From contig NZ_JAPEHV010000006.1 in NCBI RefSeq assembly GCF_028823665.1, forward strand, positions 1 to 64,000: 64,000 nt of DNA, written 5' to 3'. Positions 1-9,720 of this stretch are shown one piece after another; the stretch's first letter is position 1; each line of letters begins with the position of its first letter. Source of the DNA: Microbacterium sp. C7(2022) (GTDB lineage Bacteria > Actinomycetota > Actinomycetes > Actinomycetales > Microbacteriaceae). A program made the position numbers and the translations under genes. The notes beneath the pieces are model-generated. The model worked only from the letters and a program-made list of their open reading frames with translations, was not told the DNA's origin and made no database searches.

Positions 1-29
1 CAACCCCACCAACCCACAAATCCACCCCA

Positions 30-58
30 CACCCCGGGCGTGTCGCACCCCCGGGGTG
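30..58. other. Inverted repeat at window edge
   Basis: The first 112 bases hold no gene that I can support. They contain a 9-bp perfect inverted repeat (CACCCCGGG at 30-38, CCCGGGGTG at 50-58) with an 11-nt loop. It could end transcription of the minus-strand DUF3817 gene, which stops at 113, but there is no T-run on either side, so a terminator role is weak. Confidence 0.35.
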
Positions 59-112
59 CTGACCAATCGGCCGGTGACGACCTGATCAAGGGGTGAACTC
101 CCGAGACTCGCA

Positions 113-577
113 CTAGTCGCGTCCCCCGGGAGGCCCGATCAGCAGCAACACGGTGAAGACGACCACGACACCGGCGCCGAGCAGGAGAGCCAGTACCCAT
201 GGTCGCCCGAGGAACCAGCGCATCACGCGGTCGTGCCACGCGCTATCACGGGGATCATCCGTTGCGACGATGCGCCACTCCCCTTCGAGTCGGCGGGTGC
301 GGTGCAACCAGATTTCGACGGGGATCGTCGCGTATGGGATCACGGCGCTGACGATCGCGGTCGTGGTGGGGCCGATGCGCCACCGCTGGTTCTTGGCAAC
401 CAGCACGGCGGTTGCGGCGTACGCGAGAAAGACGAAGCCGTGGATCCCGCCGCCGATAGACACCGCAACATCCAGCCCCGCTGTCGCCCGCAGGATCAGA
501 CCGGCGATGAGCAGCGTCCACGACACCGCCTCCGCGATCGCCAAAGTGCGGAAAAGGGCAAGGGGTGTACGGAACAC
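113..577 (-). CDS. DUF3817 family integral membrane protein
   Basis: A 154-aa protein with about four hydrophobic segments (roughly residues 8-30, 36-58, 68-88 and 127-148) and a short cytoplasmic-looking loop rich in charged residues before the last one. Length, the early AEAVSW segment and the GG-IHG-F pattern fit the DUF3817 family of small actinobacterial membrane proteins, whose function is unknown. The start is GTG at 577, supported by a GAGGAG ribosome site a few bases upstream. A TAGGCT element lies about 27 nt upstream, so this mRNA probably has a short leader. It is divergent from the methyltransferase gene. Confidence 0.75.
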   Translation of the reverse strand: MFRTPLALFRTLAIAEAVSWTLLIAGLILRATAGLDVAVSIGGGIHGFVFLAYAATAVLVAKNQRWRIGPTTTAIVSAVIPYATIPVEIWLHRTRRLEGEWRIVATDDPRDSAWHDRVMRWFLGRPWVLALLLGAGVVVVFTVLLLIGPPGGRD

Positions 578-625
578 GTTTCTCCTCGAACGTCGGGTGC
601 CCTCAGCCTACGTCCCCGCCCGCAG

Positions 626-631
626 TACCGT
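626..631 (+). promoter_or_regulatory. Putative -10 element for a leaderless methyltransferase mRNA
   Basis: TACCGT fits the actinobacterial TANNNT -10 and ends 6 nt before the GTG start at 638. Transcription would then begin at or next to the start codon. The same spacing recurs at many genes in this window. Confidence 0.4.
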
Positions 632-637
632 TGAGGG

Positions 638-1756
638 GTGACAATCTCGCTCGATACGCTGCGCCGTTGGCCGGATCTCGAAGGGCCCGACCTGCACGCG
701 GTGGACGCCGCGGATCGGCTGATCCTCGATGAGTCCGCACCCGCGCGCGATGTCTTTTCTCCCCACGAGATCGTCGTCATCGGAGACAACTACGGCGCGC
801 TCACGCTCGGAGCAGCGAAAGCGGCTCCGCGCAGTGACGGCCGCCGTATCCGCGTGCATCAGGACCCGCTCACCGGTGAACGAGCGCTTGCTACCAACGC
901 AGCAAACGCGGGATTCGATGCGTTCCAATCGCTCCCCCTGAGCCCCGACCTCGTGCGCGATGCTCGCGTGGTGCTCATGCGCCTCCCCCGCGCACTTGAG
1001 GCGCTGCGCGATATCGCCGGACTCGTCGCCGCACACGCATCACCTGATGTCGTGGTCTTCGCGGGCGGACGAATCAAGCACATGACGCTCGCCATGAACG
1101 AGGTGCTCCGTGAGCACTTCTACACGGTCGACGTCACGCACGCACGACAGAAGTCACGAGTGCTGATCGCCCGCGGCCCACACAACGGGCGCGACCCCGT
1201 CCCGCGCCGCGCCGCGCACGATGGGATCACGGTGTGTGCATACGGCGGCGCCTTCGCCGGGGCATCCATCGACATCGGCACACGATTCCTGCTGGAGAAT
1301 CTGCCGGCGGAGACCCCCATTGACGGCACCGTCATCGACTTCGCGTGCGGCACCGGAATCGTCGCGACTACCCTCGCGCTACGTCACAGTGAGCTCGAGG
1401 TGTATGCGTGCGACCAGTCGTACGCCGCGGTCGCGTCCGCCCGCGAAACCGCACGGGCCAACTCAGTGGATCAGCGCATCAACGTCGTGCGCGATGACAT
1501 GCTTGCCAGTCAAACCGCAGGGTCTGCGTCGTTCATAGCGTTGAACCCGCCGTTCCATGTGGGCGCTGCGCTCTCGGAGCACATCGCGCCGCGCATGTTC
1601 GAGGACGCTGCGCGAGTGCTACGCCCCGGAGGCGAACTTCGAGTGGTGTGGAACTCGCCGCTTCAGTACCGCGCCGCGCTCGAACGCATCGTCGGCCCCA
1701 CGCGGCAGATCGCGCGCAACAGCAAGTTCACTGTCACCTCATCGCTCAAGCGCTGA
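638..1756 (+). CDS. Class I SAM methyltransferase, RsmC/RlmG-like
   Basis: A 372-aa protein with the two-domain plan of the RsmC/RlmG family. The N-terminal half (about 1-185) is a degenerate methyltransferase-like fold and the C-terminal half is catalytic. The SAM-binding loop is visible as DFACGTGIVA (about residues 234-243), and the substrate-side NPPFH motif, typical of enzymes methylating the exocyclic amino group of guanine in rRNA, lies at about 304-308. The likely role is methylation of a guanine in 16S or 23S rRNA, but which base cannot be told from sequence. The start is GTG at 638. It is transcribed alone, convergent with the DoxX gene. Confidence 0.8.
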   Translation: MTISLDTLRRWPDLEGPDLHAVDAADRLILDESAPARDVFSPHEIVVIGDNYGALTLGAAKAAPRSDGRRIRVHQDPLTGERALATNAANAGFDAFQSLPLSPDLVRDARVVLMRLPRALEALRDIAGLVAAHASPDVVVFAGGRIKHMTLAMNEVLREHFYTVDVTHARQKSRVLIARGPHNGRDPVPRRAAHDGITVCAYGGAFAGASIDIGTRFLLENLPAETPIDGTVIDFACGTGIVATTLALRHSELEVYACDQSYAAVASARETARANSVDQRINVVRDDMLASQTAGSASFIALNPPFHVGAALSEHIAPRMFEDAARVLRPGGELRVVWNSPLQYRAALERIVGPTRQIARNSKFTVTSSLKR

Positions 1757-1757
1757 G

Positions 1758-2144
1758 TTAGCGCGACGGACGCGTCGACCAGTAGGCCCAAGCCACGAGC
1801 ACGGGCTGGAACAGCAACCGCACCAGCCGCTTGCGATCCGTGTCCAAACCGAAACCATCGCGCCTCTTCGTGTACTGCTCGATGTTTCCGGGGAAGACGG
1901 CCACGAAGAACGCGGCAAGAATGAGTCCGATGCGACTGCGGGAACGCGGGAGCGCAACCAGTGATGCACCGAGCATGACCTCGACGACGCCGGATGCCAC
2001 GACCACGGCATCCTTGTCGAGCGTCGTGACCTCGGTGGTCCAATCAGGAACCTGGGCTTGAAATTCCTTTCGGGCCCAGAACAGGTGGCTAATCCCGGCG
2101 AAAACCAGCGATCCTGCCAGGAGCCATCGCGCAACCGTCTTCAT
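1758..2144 (-). CDS. DoxX-like small membrane protein
   Basis: A 128-aa protein with four predicted membrane segments. The opening ARWLLAGSLVFAGISHL and the later FPGNIEQY motif are typical of DoxX/MauE-like proteins. Family members are linked to redox chemistry (thiosulfate:quinone oxidoreductase subunits, thiol homeostasis), but most are uncharacterised. It starts with ATG 12 nt after the flavin reductase stop and is probably the last gene of the mesX-mesD-flavin reductase operon. That position suggests, but does not prove, a role in supplying or disposing of electrons for the oxygen-dependent methionine synthase. Confidence 0.7.
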   Translation of the reverse strand: MKTVARWLLAGSLVFAGISHLFWARKEFQAQVPDWTTEVTTLDKDAVVVASGVVEVMLGASLVALPRSRSRIGLILAAFFVAVFPGNIEQYTKRRDGFGLDTDRKRLVRLLFQPVLVAWAYWSTRPSR

Positions 2145-2156
2145 ACAGCGATCGAA

Positions 2157-2732
2157 TCACACCTCGATGCGAGAGTGCGTGCCAAGCCGGTGCCAGGTGC
2201 GGTTGTGATACACCAGTGGTTCACCGTGCTCGTCCGTGTCCACGTCCCGCTCGATGTGCGATTGCAGCGCGTGGGCGGCGATGACTGTCGAGGTCCCGGC
2301 ATCCATTCGCTCGATGACCGCGCAACGCACCCACGCCCGCACATCGCGGTAGACCGGCTCGCCCGTGACCAGGCGCGACCAACGGTGCGTTGCCGCAAAG
2401 CGATCGATCCCTCGTTCGGCACCGAGTTTGGCCAGTTCCAGGTCGTTCGCGTCAAGGAAGTGGACCACGACGGTCTCGGCACGCGCGAGTACATCGGATG
2501 CCGAAGACATGGCCGAGATCGAGAAGATCAGCAGCGGTGGATCGGCACTCACCGACGAGACCGACGTGGCGGTGAGCGCCACAGGTCCGTCCCCCGCGTC
2601 AGCGGTGATGACCGCGACTCCTCCCGGGTGCCCGCGGAAGAGAGCCTTGAAGTGATCGGGCGACAGCGACGACGGGAAGCCGTGCGCCGATGCCGGATCA
2701 TCGCCGTGTGCCGGGGTCGCCGTGGAGCTCAT
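2157..2732 (-). CDS. Flavin reductase family protein (FMN-binding split barrel)
   Basis: A 191-aa protein. Residues about 25-180 match flavin reductase-like domains: FRGHPGGVAVITA near the N-terminus, the conserved VALTATSVSSVSADPPLLIFSI segment for flavin binding, then VVHFLDANDLELAKL-type sequence. Such enzymes reduce FMN or FAD with NAD(P)H and feed reduced flavin to a monooxygenase partner. Its ATG overlaps the end of the mesD-like gene by 4 nt (ATGA), so the two are translationally coupled. This makes it a strong candidate electron supplier for the MesX/MesD reaction, which is known to need oxygen. That functional link is inference. Confidence 0.8.
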   Translation of the reverse strand: MSSTATPAHGDDPASAHGFPSSLSPDHFKALFRGHPGGVAVITADAGDGPVALTATSVSSVSADPPLLIFSISAMSSASDVLARAETVVVHFLDANDLELAKLGAERGIDRFAATHRWSRLVTGEPVYRDVRAWVRCAVIERMDAGTSTVIAAHALQSHIERDVDTDEHGEPLVYHNRTWHRLGTHSRIEV

Positions 2733-3778
2733 GACACAACGCTCAGCTGCTGCGCGGCCAACTCTTCGCGGAGGATCGCGGTGCCGGCGCTCAGCGCGCT
2801 CAACTTCTTGAGTGCCACGTCCCTCGGGAGCGGGGCCATGCCGCAGTTCGTGCTGGGGATGAGCTTGTCGGCATCGACGAACGCGAGGGCCTTGCGGAGG
2901 GTGTCCGCTACCTCTTCGGGTGTCTCGACGACCTCGTTTGCGACATCGATGGCTCCGAGCATGACCTTCTTGCCGCGCAGGATCTCAATGAGGTCCATCG
3001 GCACATGGGAGTGCTGGCATTCCAGCGAAACGATGTCGAGGGAGGAGCGCTGCAGGAGCGGAAAGGACTGCTCGTACTGCCGCCACTGCGATCCGAGTGA
3101 GGCTTTCCAGTCGGTGTTCGCCTTGATCCCGTACCCGTAGCAAATGTGCACGGCGGTCTCGACGCGGAGTCCTTCGGTCGCCCTCTCAAGCGCCGCGACG
3201 CCCCAGTCTTTGACCTCGTCGAAGAATACGTTGAACGAGGGCTCATCGAACTGGATGATGTCGACTCCGGCATCCTGGAGTTCCCTCGCCTCCTGATTGA
3301 GGATCGTTGCGAATTCCCATGCCAGTTTCTCGCGGCTCTTGTAGTGGTCGTCGTACAGAGTGTCGACCATCGTCATCGGGCCTGGCAGAGTCCACTTGAT
3401 CGGGCGATCGGTGGCTTGGCGAAGGAACAGTGCATCGTTGACGAAGACAGGATGCTCGCGGGTCACCGAGCCGACGACGGTCGGGACGCTCGCATCGTAG
3501 CGATCGCGGATGCGCACGGTCTTGCGGTGCTCGAAGTCCACTCCGCTCAAGTGCTCGATGAACGTCGTCACGAAGTGCTGGCGAGTCTGCTCACCATCGC
3601 TGATGATCTCGATGCCCCGACGGGTCTGTTCCTGAACGGCGACGCGCAGTGCATCCTGCTTGCCTTCGCGTAGCGCCGTGCCCTCTAGCTTCCACGGGGA
3701 CCAGAGCGTCTCGGGCTCCGCGAGCCACGATGGTTTGGGGAGGCTCCCGACGATCGAGGTGGGAAGGAATGTGTTCAT
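2729..3778 (-). CDS. mesD: MesD-type short methionine synthase (core MetE-like)
   Basis: A 349-aa protein homologous to the C-terminal catalytic half of cobalamin-independent methionine synthase (MetE, about 750 aa). It lacks the N-terminal half. The zinc ligands of MetE are all present: H211 and C213 in HICYG, E253 in SLEC, and C312 in STNCGM. It should therefore bind zinc and activate homocysteine. It lies directly downstream of a DUF1852 gene (19 nt gap), the pairing described as MesD/MesX: a folate-independent methionine synthase that needs oxygen and whose methyl donor I recall as unresolved. The gene name rests on that pairing and on ligand conservation, not on a search. Confidence 0.85.
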   Translation of the reverse strand: MNTFLPTSIVGSLPKPSWLAEPETLWSPWKLEGTALREGKQDALRVAVQEQTRRGIEIISDGEQTRQHFVTTFIEHLSGVDFEHRKTVRIRDRYDASVPTVVGSVTREHPVFVNDALFLRQATDRPIKWTLPGPMTMVDTLYDDHYKSREKLAWEFATILNQEARELQDAGVDIIQFDEPSFNVFFDEVKDWGVAALERATEGLRVETAVHICYGYGIKANTDWKASLGSQWRQYEQSFPLLQRSSLDIVSLECQHSHVPMDLIEILRGKKVMLGAIDVANEVVETPEEVADTLRKALAFVDADKLIPSTNCGMAPLPRDVALKKLSALSAGTAILREELAAQQLSVVS

Positions 3779-3797
3779 GATCGAGAAGCTCCGTTAA

Positions 3798-4790
3798 TCA
3801 GCCGACGGGTACGGACCGGTCACTGGCCCACTGCTCCAGCAGCTCGCGATGGGGTGTGATGAAGTGCTCATCGGTGTACGCACCCTGCGTGGCGGCCAGG
3901 TGGCTGCGCTCAACGCGGTCGTACGCGATGTCAGTCTGCGAGTGGTTGTGCGCGTCCAGGCTCGGTCGATAGACCGTTGCGGCAGCGGAGTTGGCGTTGT
4001 AAATCTCAGGGCGGTAGATCTTCTGGAAGGTCTCCATGGCACTGATCGTCCCGATCAACTGCAGGTTGGAGTAGTCGTTCAGCAGATCGCCGCGGTGGTA
4101 GAACGCGAGAGGGGCAACGGCGCCGCGCGGCATGAAGTAGCGCGCCTTCAACCCCATCTTCGCGAAGTACTCGTCCGTAAGGGAGGACTCCTCCTGTTGG
4201 TACTCGACGCCGAGCACCGGGTGCCGGTTCGCCGTGCGGTGGTAGGTCTGGCTCGTCGAGACGCTGATGCAGATGACCGGTGCCTGCGGGAACAGTTCCC
4301 GGTAGGGCTCGGATTCGAGGAAGTGCTGGAAGAGCTTGCCGTGCAGATCACCGAAGTCGTCCGGAATCGTGGGGTTCGCCTTGTCGGTGTTGACGGCGGG
4401 CAGTCGCACGCTGAAGTCGTAGTCGCGCACGTAGGAAGAGAAGTTGTTCCCCACAATCCCGTGGCGGCGGGTGCCCGTCCAGGTGTCGATGATCTGCACA
4501 TCGAGAACCTCGATGAGTGGGAACTGCTGATCAGCGTCCGCCACGGCGAAACACAGTTCTACCGAGATGATGTCGAGCTGCACCGTGTAGCGGTCTCCGT
4601 GGGGGTTATCCCACGAAGCGAGGTCGTTGAAGCGGCGATCGATCATCGTCAGCGCGTTTCTGAGATTCTGCGCGCGATGCTCTCCGCGCGCCAGGTTCGC
4701 AAAGTTCGTGGTGGCGCGGGAGTTCTCCGACGGTGAATAGTTCTCGTCAAAGCGTGTCGTCGTGATGTTGAACGTGAAGGCGTTCGCCAT
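3798..4790 (-). CDS. mesX: DUF1852 protein, MesX partner of MesD
   Basis: A 330-aa DUF1852 protein. It begins FTFNITTTRFDENYSPSENS, followed by the family hallmark TTNFANLARGE and later WDNPHGDRY. DUF1852 proteins occur almost only beside short MetE-like proteins and are required with MesD for methionine synthesis in aerobic bacteria; their biochemical role is unknown. The reading frame is open to an ATG at 4850, but I place the start at ATG 4790 because family homology begins there and the 20 extra residues are low complexity. It is the first gene of the four-gene operon, divergent from a LysR regulator. Confidence 0.85.
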   Translation of the reverse strand: MANAFTFNITTTRFDENYSPSENSRATTNFANLARGEHRAQNLRNALTMIDRRFNDLASWDNPHGDRYTVQLDIISVELCFAVADADQQFPLIEVLDVQIIDTWTGTRRHGIVGNNFSSYVRDYDFSVRLPAVNTDKANPTIPDDFGDLHGKLFQHFLESEPYRELFPQAPVICISVSTSQTYHRTANRHPVLGVEYQQEESSLTDEYFAKMGLKARYFMPRGAVAPLAFYHRGDLLNDYSNLQLIGTISAMETFQKIYRPEIYNANSAAATVYRPSLDAHNHSQTDIAYDRVERSHLAATQGAYTDEHFITPHRELLEQWASDRSVPVG

Positions 4791-4893
4791 GAGTGTCAAT
4801 CCGGTGGATGTCGATCGGCCGGGCTCGGCCTGCGGAGGTGGTCCATCCATGGTGCAAGCACGGTCAAGCCATCGGGTAACTCACGAAAACTAT

Positions 4894-4918
4894 CCATAGA
4901 TATAGGCTTTACCTATGG
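4894..4918. promoter_or_regulatory. Candidate LysR operator and leaderless promoter
   Basis: CCATAG (4894-4899) and CTATGG (4913-4918) form an inverted repeat across the start codon of the LysR gene. Inside it TATAGG (4901-4906) ends 8 nt before the ATG and could be a -10 for a leaderless lysR mRNA. An operator here would allow autorepression and control of the divergent mesX operon. No ribosome-binding site precedes the ATG. Confidence 0.45.
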
Positions 4919-5856
4919 CCAAGGCGACGAGCGGCGTCACGCTGCAGCAACTCCACTACTTCATCGAGGTCGCGGCCGAAGGGTCAATTTCGGCCGCAGC
5001 CGACCTTCTCTACGTCGCACAGCCCACCATGTCTGCAGCGATGAAAGACCTCGAAGCTCGCGTCGGTCGGGCGCTGCTCGTCCGCTCCGCTCGAGGCGTC
5101 AGCCTCACGACCGATGGCGCCGAGTTTCTCGGGTACGCGAGACAAGTGGTTGAGCAGGTGTCGCTGCTCGAGCAACGCTATCTCGGCCGACCGCCGTCAC
5201 GGCGCCTCCTCGGCGTGTCAGCGCAGCACTACTCGTTCGTGGTCGATGCGTTCGTCCGAATGGTCAAGGCTTCCGGCGCGATCGAGTATGAGTTCGCGCT
5301 GCGCGAGACACGCACGTGGGACATCATCGAAGATGTCCGCACCCTTCGCAGCGAGATCGGGGTCCTTTACCGGAACGACTTCAACCGCAAGGTCATCGAC
5401 AAGCTGCTTCGGGACTCCGGACTCGCCTTCCATCCCTTGTTCCTTGCCGAACCGCACATCTTCATTTCCCGACGCAATCCGCTCGCCGCTCAATCGCGCG
5501 TAACGCTCGACGATCTTGCGGATGTTCCGCGGCTCACCTTCGATCAGGGCGCGAACAACTCGTTCTACTTCGCGGAGGAAATCCTCTCGACACTGTCGAG
5601 CAAGCAGGAGATCCGCGTCGCCGACCGCGCCACGATCTTCAACCTCATGATCGGCTTGGACGGTTACACGATTTCGACCGGAATCATCAGCGATCAACTC
5701 GATCCTGAGATCGTCGCCATTCCGCTCGACGTCGATGAGCGGATCGAGATCGGCTGGATCGGTCACGCCTCGATCCCACTCACCGAACAGGCCGAGCGCT
5801 ATCTCACCGAAGTCCGGGCAGTCGTCACGAGCTTCGGAGTTGCGGTCCTCGGCTAA
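4915..5856 (+). CDS. LysR-family transcriptional regulator
   Basis: A 313-aa protein with the LysR winged helix-turn-helix at about residues 9-68 (QLHYFIEVAAEGSISAAADLLYVAQPTMSAAMKDLEARVGRALL type signature) and a periplasmic-binding-protein-like effector domain from about 95 to 300. It is divergent from mesX with 124 bp between the two chosen starts, the usual arrangement for a LysR protein controlling its neighbour. The effector is unknown; homocysteine, O-acetylhomoserine or S-adenosylmethionine would make sense for a methionine operon. It ends 15 bp from the convergent nrdF stop. Confidence 0.85.
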   Translation: MAKATSGVTLQQLHYFIEVAAEGSISAAADLLYVAQPTMSAAMKDLEARVGRALLVRSARGVSLTTDGAEFLGYARQVVEQVSLLEQRYLGRPPSRRLLGVSAQHYSFVVDAFVRMVKASGAIEYEFALRETRTWDIIEDVRTLRSEIGVLYRNDFNRKVIDKLLRDSGLAFHPLFLAEPHIFISRRNPLAAQSRVTLDDLADVPRLTFDQGANNSFYFAEEILSTLSSKQEIRVADRATIFNLMIGLDGYTISTGIISDQLDPEIVAIPLDVDERIEIGWIGHASIPLTEQAERYLTEVRAVVTSFGVAVLG

Positions 5857-5871
5857 CTACCTCTACAACGC

Positions 5872-6858
<987 letters not shown>

Positions 6859-6879
6859 CTAAAGTCCCTGATCAGCGCG

Positions 6880-9036
6880 TCACAGCATGCAGCTGACGCA
6901 CTCCGTCATGTCGGTTCCCTCGAGCGCCAGCTGGCGCAAGCGGATGTAGTAAATGGTTTTGATGCCCTTGCGCCATGCGTAGATCTGCGCCTTGTTGATG
7001 TCGCGGGTAGTCACGGTGTCCTTGAAGAACAGCGTGAGCGACAGGCCCTGGTCCACGTGCTGGGTCGCAGCGGCATACGTGTCGATGACCTTCTCGTAGC
7101 CGATCTCGTAGGCGTCCTGGTAGTACTCCAGGTTGTCGTTCGTCATGAACGGCGCCGGGTAGTAGACGCGGCCGAGCTTGCCTTCCTTGCGGATCTCGAC
7201 CTTCGAGGCGATCGGGTGGATCGAGCTCGTCGAGTTGTTGATGTACGAGATCGAGCCGGTCGGCGGCACCGCCTGCAGGTTCTGGTTGTAGATGCCGTGT
7301 TCCTGCACGCTCGCCTTGAGCGCCTTCCAGTCCTCCTGCGTCGGGATCGGGATGCCGGCGAAGAGATCCTTGACCTTCTCGGTCGCCGGCTCCCAGATCT
7401 GGTCGATGTACTTGTCGAAGAACTCACCCGTCGCATACGTCGAGTCGGCGAAACCGTCGAATGCTTGGTTTCGCTCGATCGCGATCTGGTTGGACGCGCG
7501 CAGAGCGTGGAACAGCACGGTGTAGAAGTAGATGTTCGTGAAGTCGATGCCCTCTTCAGAGCCGTAGTGCACGCGCTCACGAGCGAGGTAGCCGTGCAGG
7601 TTCATCTGCCCGAGACCGATGGCGTGTGAGCGGTCGTTGCCGTCCTCGATCGAACGCACCGAGCTGATGTGGCTCTGGTTGCTCACGGCCGTGAGCGCGC
7701 GAATAGCGGACTCGACGGTCTTGCCGAGGTCGCCACCGTCCATGGCCAACGCGATGTTCATCGAGCCGAGGTTGCACGAGATGTCCTTGCCGATCTCGGC
7801 GTAGGACAGGTCTTCGTTGTACGTCGTCGGCGTGTTCACCTGCAGGATTTCGGAGCACAGGTTCGACATGTTGATCCGACCCTTGATCGGGTTGGCCTTG
7901 TTCACCGTGTCCTCGAACATGATGTACGGGTAGCCGGACTCGAACTGGATCTCTGCGAGGGTCTGGAAGAACTCGCGAGCGTTGATCTTTGTCTTCTTGA
8001 TGCGGGGATCGTTGACCATTTCGCGATACTTCTCGGTCACCGAGATGTCGCCGAAGGGCACGCCGTAGACCTTCTCGACGTCATACGGCGAGAACAGGTA
8101 CATGTCCTCCGCGTTCTTTGCCAGCTCGAACGTGATGTCGGGAATCACGACACCCAGCGACAGGGTCTTGATACGGATCTTCTCGTCGGCGTTCTCACGC
8201 TTCGTGTCAAGGAAGCGCAGGATGTCGGGGTGGTGGGCGTTGAGATACACCGCACCCGCGCCCTGGCGCGCACCGAGCTGGTTTGCGTAGCTGAAGCTGT
8301 CTTCGAGCAGCTTCATCACCGGAATGATGCCGCTGGACTGGTTCTCGATCTGCTTGATCGGCGCACCCGACTCGCGGATGTTCGACAGCAGCAGTGCGAC
8401 GCCACCGCCGCGCTTACTCAACTGGAGAGCGGAGTTGATGCCGCGCGCGATCGACTCCATGTTGTCTTCGATGCGCAGCAAGAAGCAGGACACGAGCTCA
8501 CCACGCTGCGCCTTGCCAGTGTTGAGGAAGGTCGGGGTGGCCGGCTGGAAGCGTCCCGAGATGATCTCTTCGACCAGCTCGATCGCGAGCTTTTCGTCAC
8601 CGTCGGCCAGGCCGAGCGCTGTCATCACGACACGGTCTTCGAAGCGCTCGAGGTAGCGCTTGCCATCGAAGGTCTTGAGCGTGTAGCTGGTGTAGTACTT
8701 GAACGCCCCGAGGAACGACTCGAAGCGGAACTTCTTTCCGTAGGCGAGGTCGTTGAGCTGCTGGATGAACTCGAACGAGTACTTCTGCAGCACCGCCGGC
8801 TCGTAGTACTCCTTCTCGACGAGGTAGTCGAGACGTTCTTTGAGCGAGTGGAAGAACACCGTGTTCTGGTTCACGTGCTGCAGGAAGTACTCCCGCGCCG
8901 CGCGCTTGTCGGCGTCGAACTGGATCTTTCCGTCGGCGTCGTACAGGTTCAGCATCGCGTTGAGGGCGTGGTAATCCAGTCCCTCGAAACGTGCCTCTGT
9001 CTTGAAGGTCGGTGTGCTCACCGCGGTGTCTGCCAT
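6880..9036 (-). CDS. nrdE: Class Ib ribonucleotide reductase alpha subunit NrdE
   Basis: The 718-aa catalytic subunit that reduces ribonucleoside diphosphates. Family signatures include the active-site region [18 protein letters not shown], the finger-loop and substrate region SNLCSEI, and the C-terminal redox pair C713/C716 (CVSC) that NrdH recycles. The frame is open 37 codons further upstream, but ATG at 9036 is chosen: it has a GAGGGA ribosome site at good spacing and gives the usual N-terminus, whereas the upstream extension is an arginine-rich out-of-family stretch overlapping nrdI. The gene overlaps the nrdI 3' end by 19 nt. Confidence 0.96.
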   Translation of the reverse strand: MADTAVSTPTFKTEARFEGLDYHALNAMLNLYDADGKIQFDADKRAAREYFLQHVNQNTVFFHSLKERLDYLVEKEYYEPAVLQKYSFEFIQQLNDLAYGKKFRFESFLGAFKYYTSYTLKTFDGKRYLERFEDRVVMTALGLADGDEKLAIELVEEIISGRFQPATPTFLNTGKAQRGELVSCFLLRIEDNMESIARGINSALQLSKRGGGVALLLSNIRESGAPIKQIENQSSGIIPVMKLLEDSFSYANQLGARQGAGAVYLNAHHPDILRFLDTKRENADEKIRIKTLSLGVVIPDITFELAKNAEDMYLFSPYDVEKVYGVPFGDISVTEKYREMVNDPRIKKTKINAREFFQTLAEIQFESGYPYIMFEDTVNKANPIKGRINMSNLCSEILQVNTPTTYNEDLSYAEIGKDISCNLGSMNIALAMDGGDLGKTVESAIRALTAVSNQSHISSVRSIEDGNDRSHAIGLGQMNLHGYLARERVHYGSEEGIDFTNIYFYTVLFHALRASNQIAIERNQAFDGFADSTYATGEFFDKYIDQIWEPATEKVKDLFAGIPIPTQEDWKALKASVQEHGIYNQNLQAVPPTGSISYINNSTSSIHPIASKVEIRKEGKLGRVYYPAPFMTNDNLEYYQDAYEIGYEKVIDTYAAATQHVDQGLSLTLFFKDTVTTRDINKAQIYAWRKGIKTIYYIRLRQLALEGTDMTECVSCML

Positions 9037-9482
9037 CGTTCTAGTCCCTCGCTTACGCGTTCTACGTCTTCCGGCGTGCCGAATACCTCGAGCCTGTACA
9101 GGTGCGGCACGTTGCACTTGCGGCTGATGATGTCTCCGGCGAGACAAAAGTGTTCGCCGAAATTTGTGTTGCCCGCGGAAATCACTCCGCGGATGAGACT
9201 CCGGTTTCGCTCGTCGTTGAGGAAGCGGATCACTTGCTTGGGGACAGCGCCCTTCTCGACGCCTCGCCCCTGGCCTCCCCCGTAAGTGGGAGTGACCAAA
9301 ATGTATGGCTCATCGACCACGAGGGCCGGATCCGACGGATGCAACGGGATCCGGGCCGCTCGGACGCCCAGCTTCTCGATGAAGCGTGCTGTGTTGCCCG
9401 ACACGCTCGAGAAGAACACCAAAAGGGGCGTCGTGGTCTCGTTCGAGGCAACCGATCCACGCTGCGCGACGGCGGTTGCCAC
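9018..9482 (-). CDS. nrdI: NrdI flavodoxin-like activator of NrdF
   Basis: A flavodoxin-like protein of about 154 aa that supplies the oxidant needed to assemble the Mn(III)2-tyrosyl radical in NrdF. FMN-binding loops are visible: [11 protein letters not shown] in the N-terminal phosphate loop and TPTYGGG and SAGNTNFG further on. The frame is open to an ATG at 9551 inside nrdH, but that would add a long non-family N-terminus. I place the start at GTG 9482, four bases past the nrdH stop, implying translational coupling. No good ribosome site is visible, so the start is uncertain by a few codons. Confidence 0.88.
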   Translation of the reverse strand: MATAVAQRGSVASNETTTPLLVFFSSVSGNTARFIEKLGVRAARIPLHPSDPALVVDEPYILVTPTYGGGQGRGVEKGAVPKQVIRFLNDERNRSLIRGVISAGNTNFGEHFCLAGDIISRKCNVPHLYRLEVFGTPEDVERVSEGLERWQTPR

Positions 9483-9486
9483 GATG

Positions 9487-9720
9487 TCACGCGAGACGCG
9501 AAGCGAGCTCGTCGATCTTGTCGGGACGGAAGCCCGACCAGTGGTCTTCATCAGTGATGACGACCGGCGCCTGGAGGTAACCCAGCGCCTTGACCTGCTC
9601 CAGTGCTGCCGGGTCTTCCGACAGATCGAGCACGTCGTATTCGATGCCCTTCGAGTCCAGTGCGCGATAGGTCGCGTTGCACTGCACGCACGAAGGCTTT
9701 GTGTAAACGGTGATCGCCAT
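9487..9720 (-). CDS. nrdH: NrdH glutaredoxin-like redoxin
   Basis: A 77-aa glutaredoxin-like protein with thioredoxin-like activity. The redox motif is C11-V-Q-C14 near the N-terminus, and the C-terminal WSGFRPDKI segment is the NrdH hallmark for thioredoxin reductase specificity. It is the electron donor for NrdEF. The start is ATG at 9720 ([11 protein letters not shown]). It is the first gene of nrdHIEF; the upstream region carries the promoter and the sites described separately. Confidence 0.95.
   Translation of the reverse strand: MAITVYTKPSCVQCNATYRALDSKGIEYDVLDLSEDPAALEQVKALGYLQAPVVITDEDHWSGFRPDKIDELASRLA

Noticed and set aside
3849..4736. Antisense 295-codon frame across mesX
   Set aside because: It mirrors mesX codons, is Val/Arg-rich and has no recognisable motif, like most long antisense frames in this high-GC window.
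9037..9147. Upstream extension of nrdE
   Set aside because: Arginine-rich, overlaps nrdI, and lacks family similarity; ATG 9036 has a good ribosome site.
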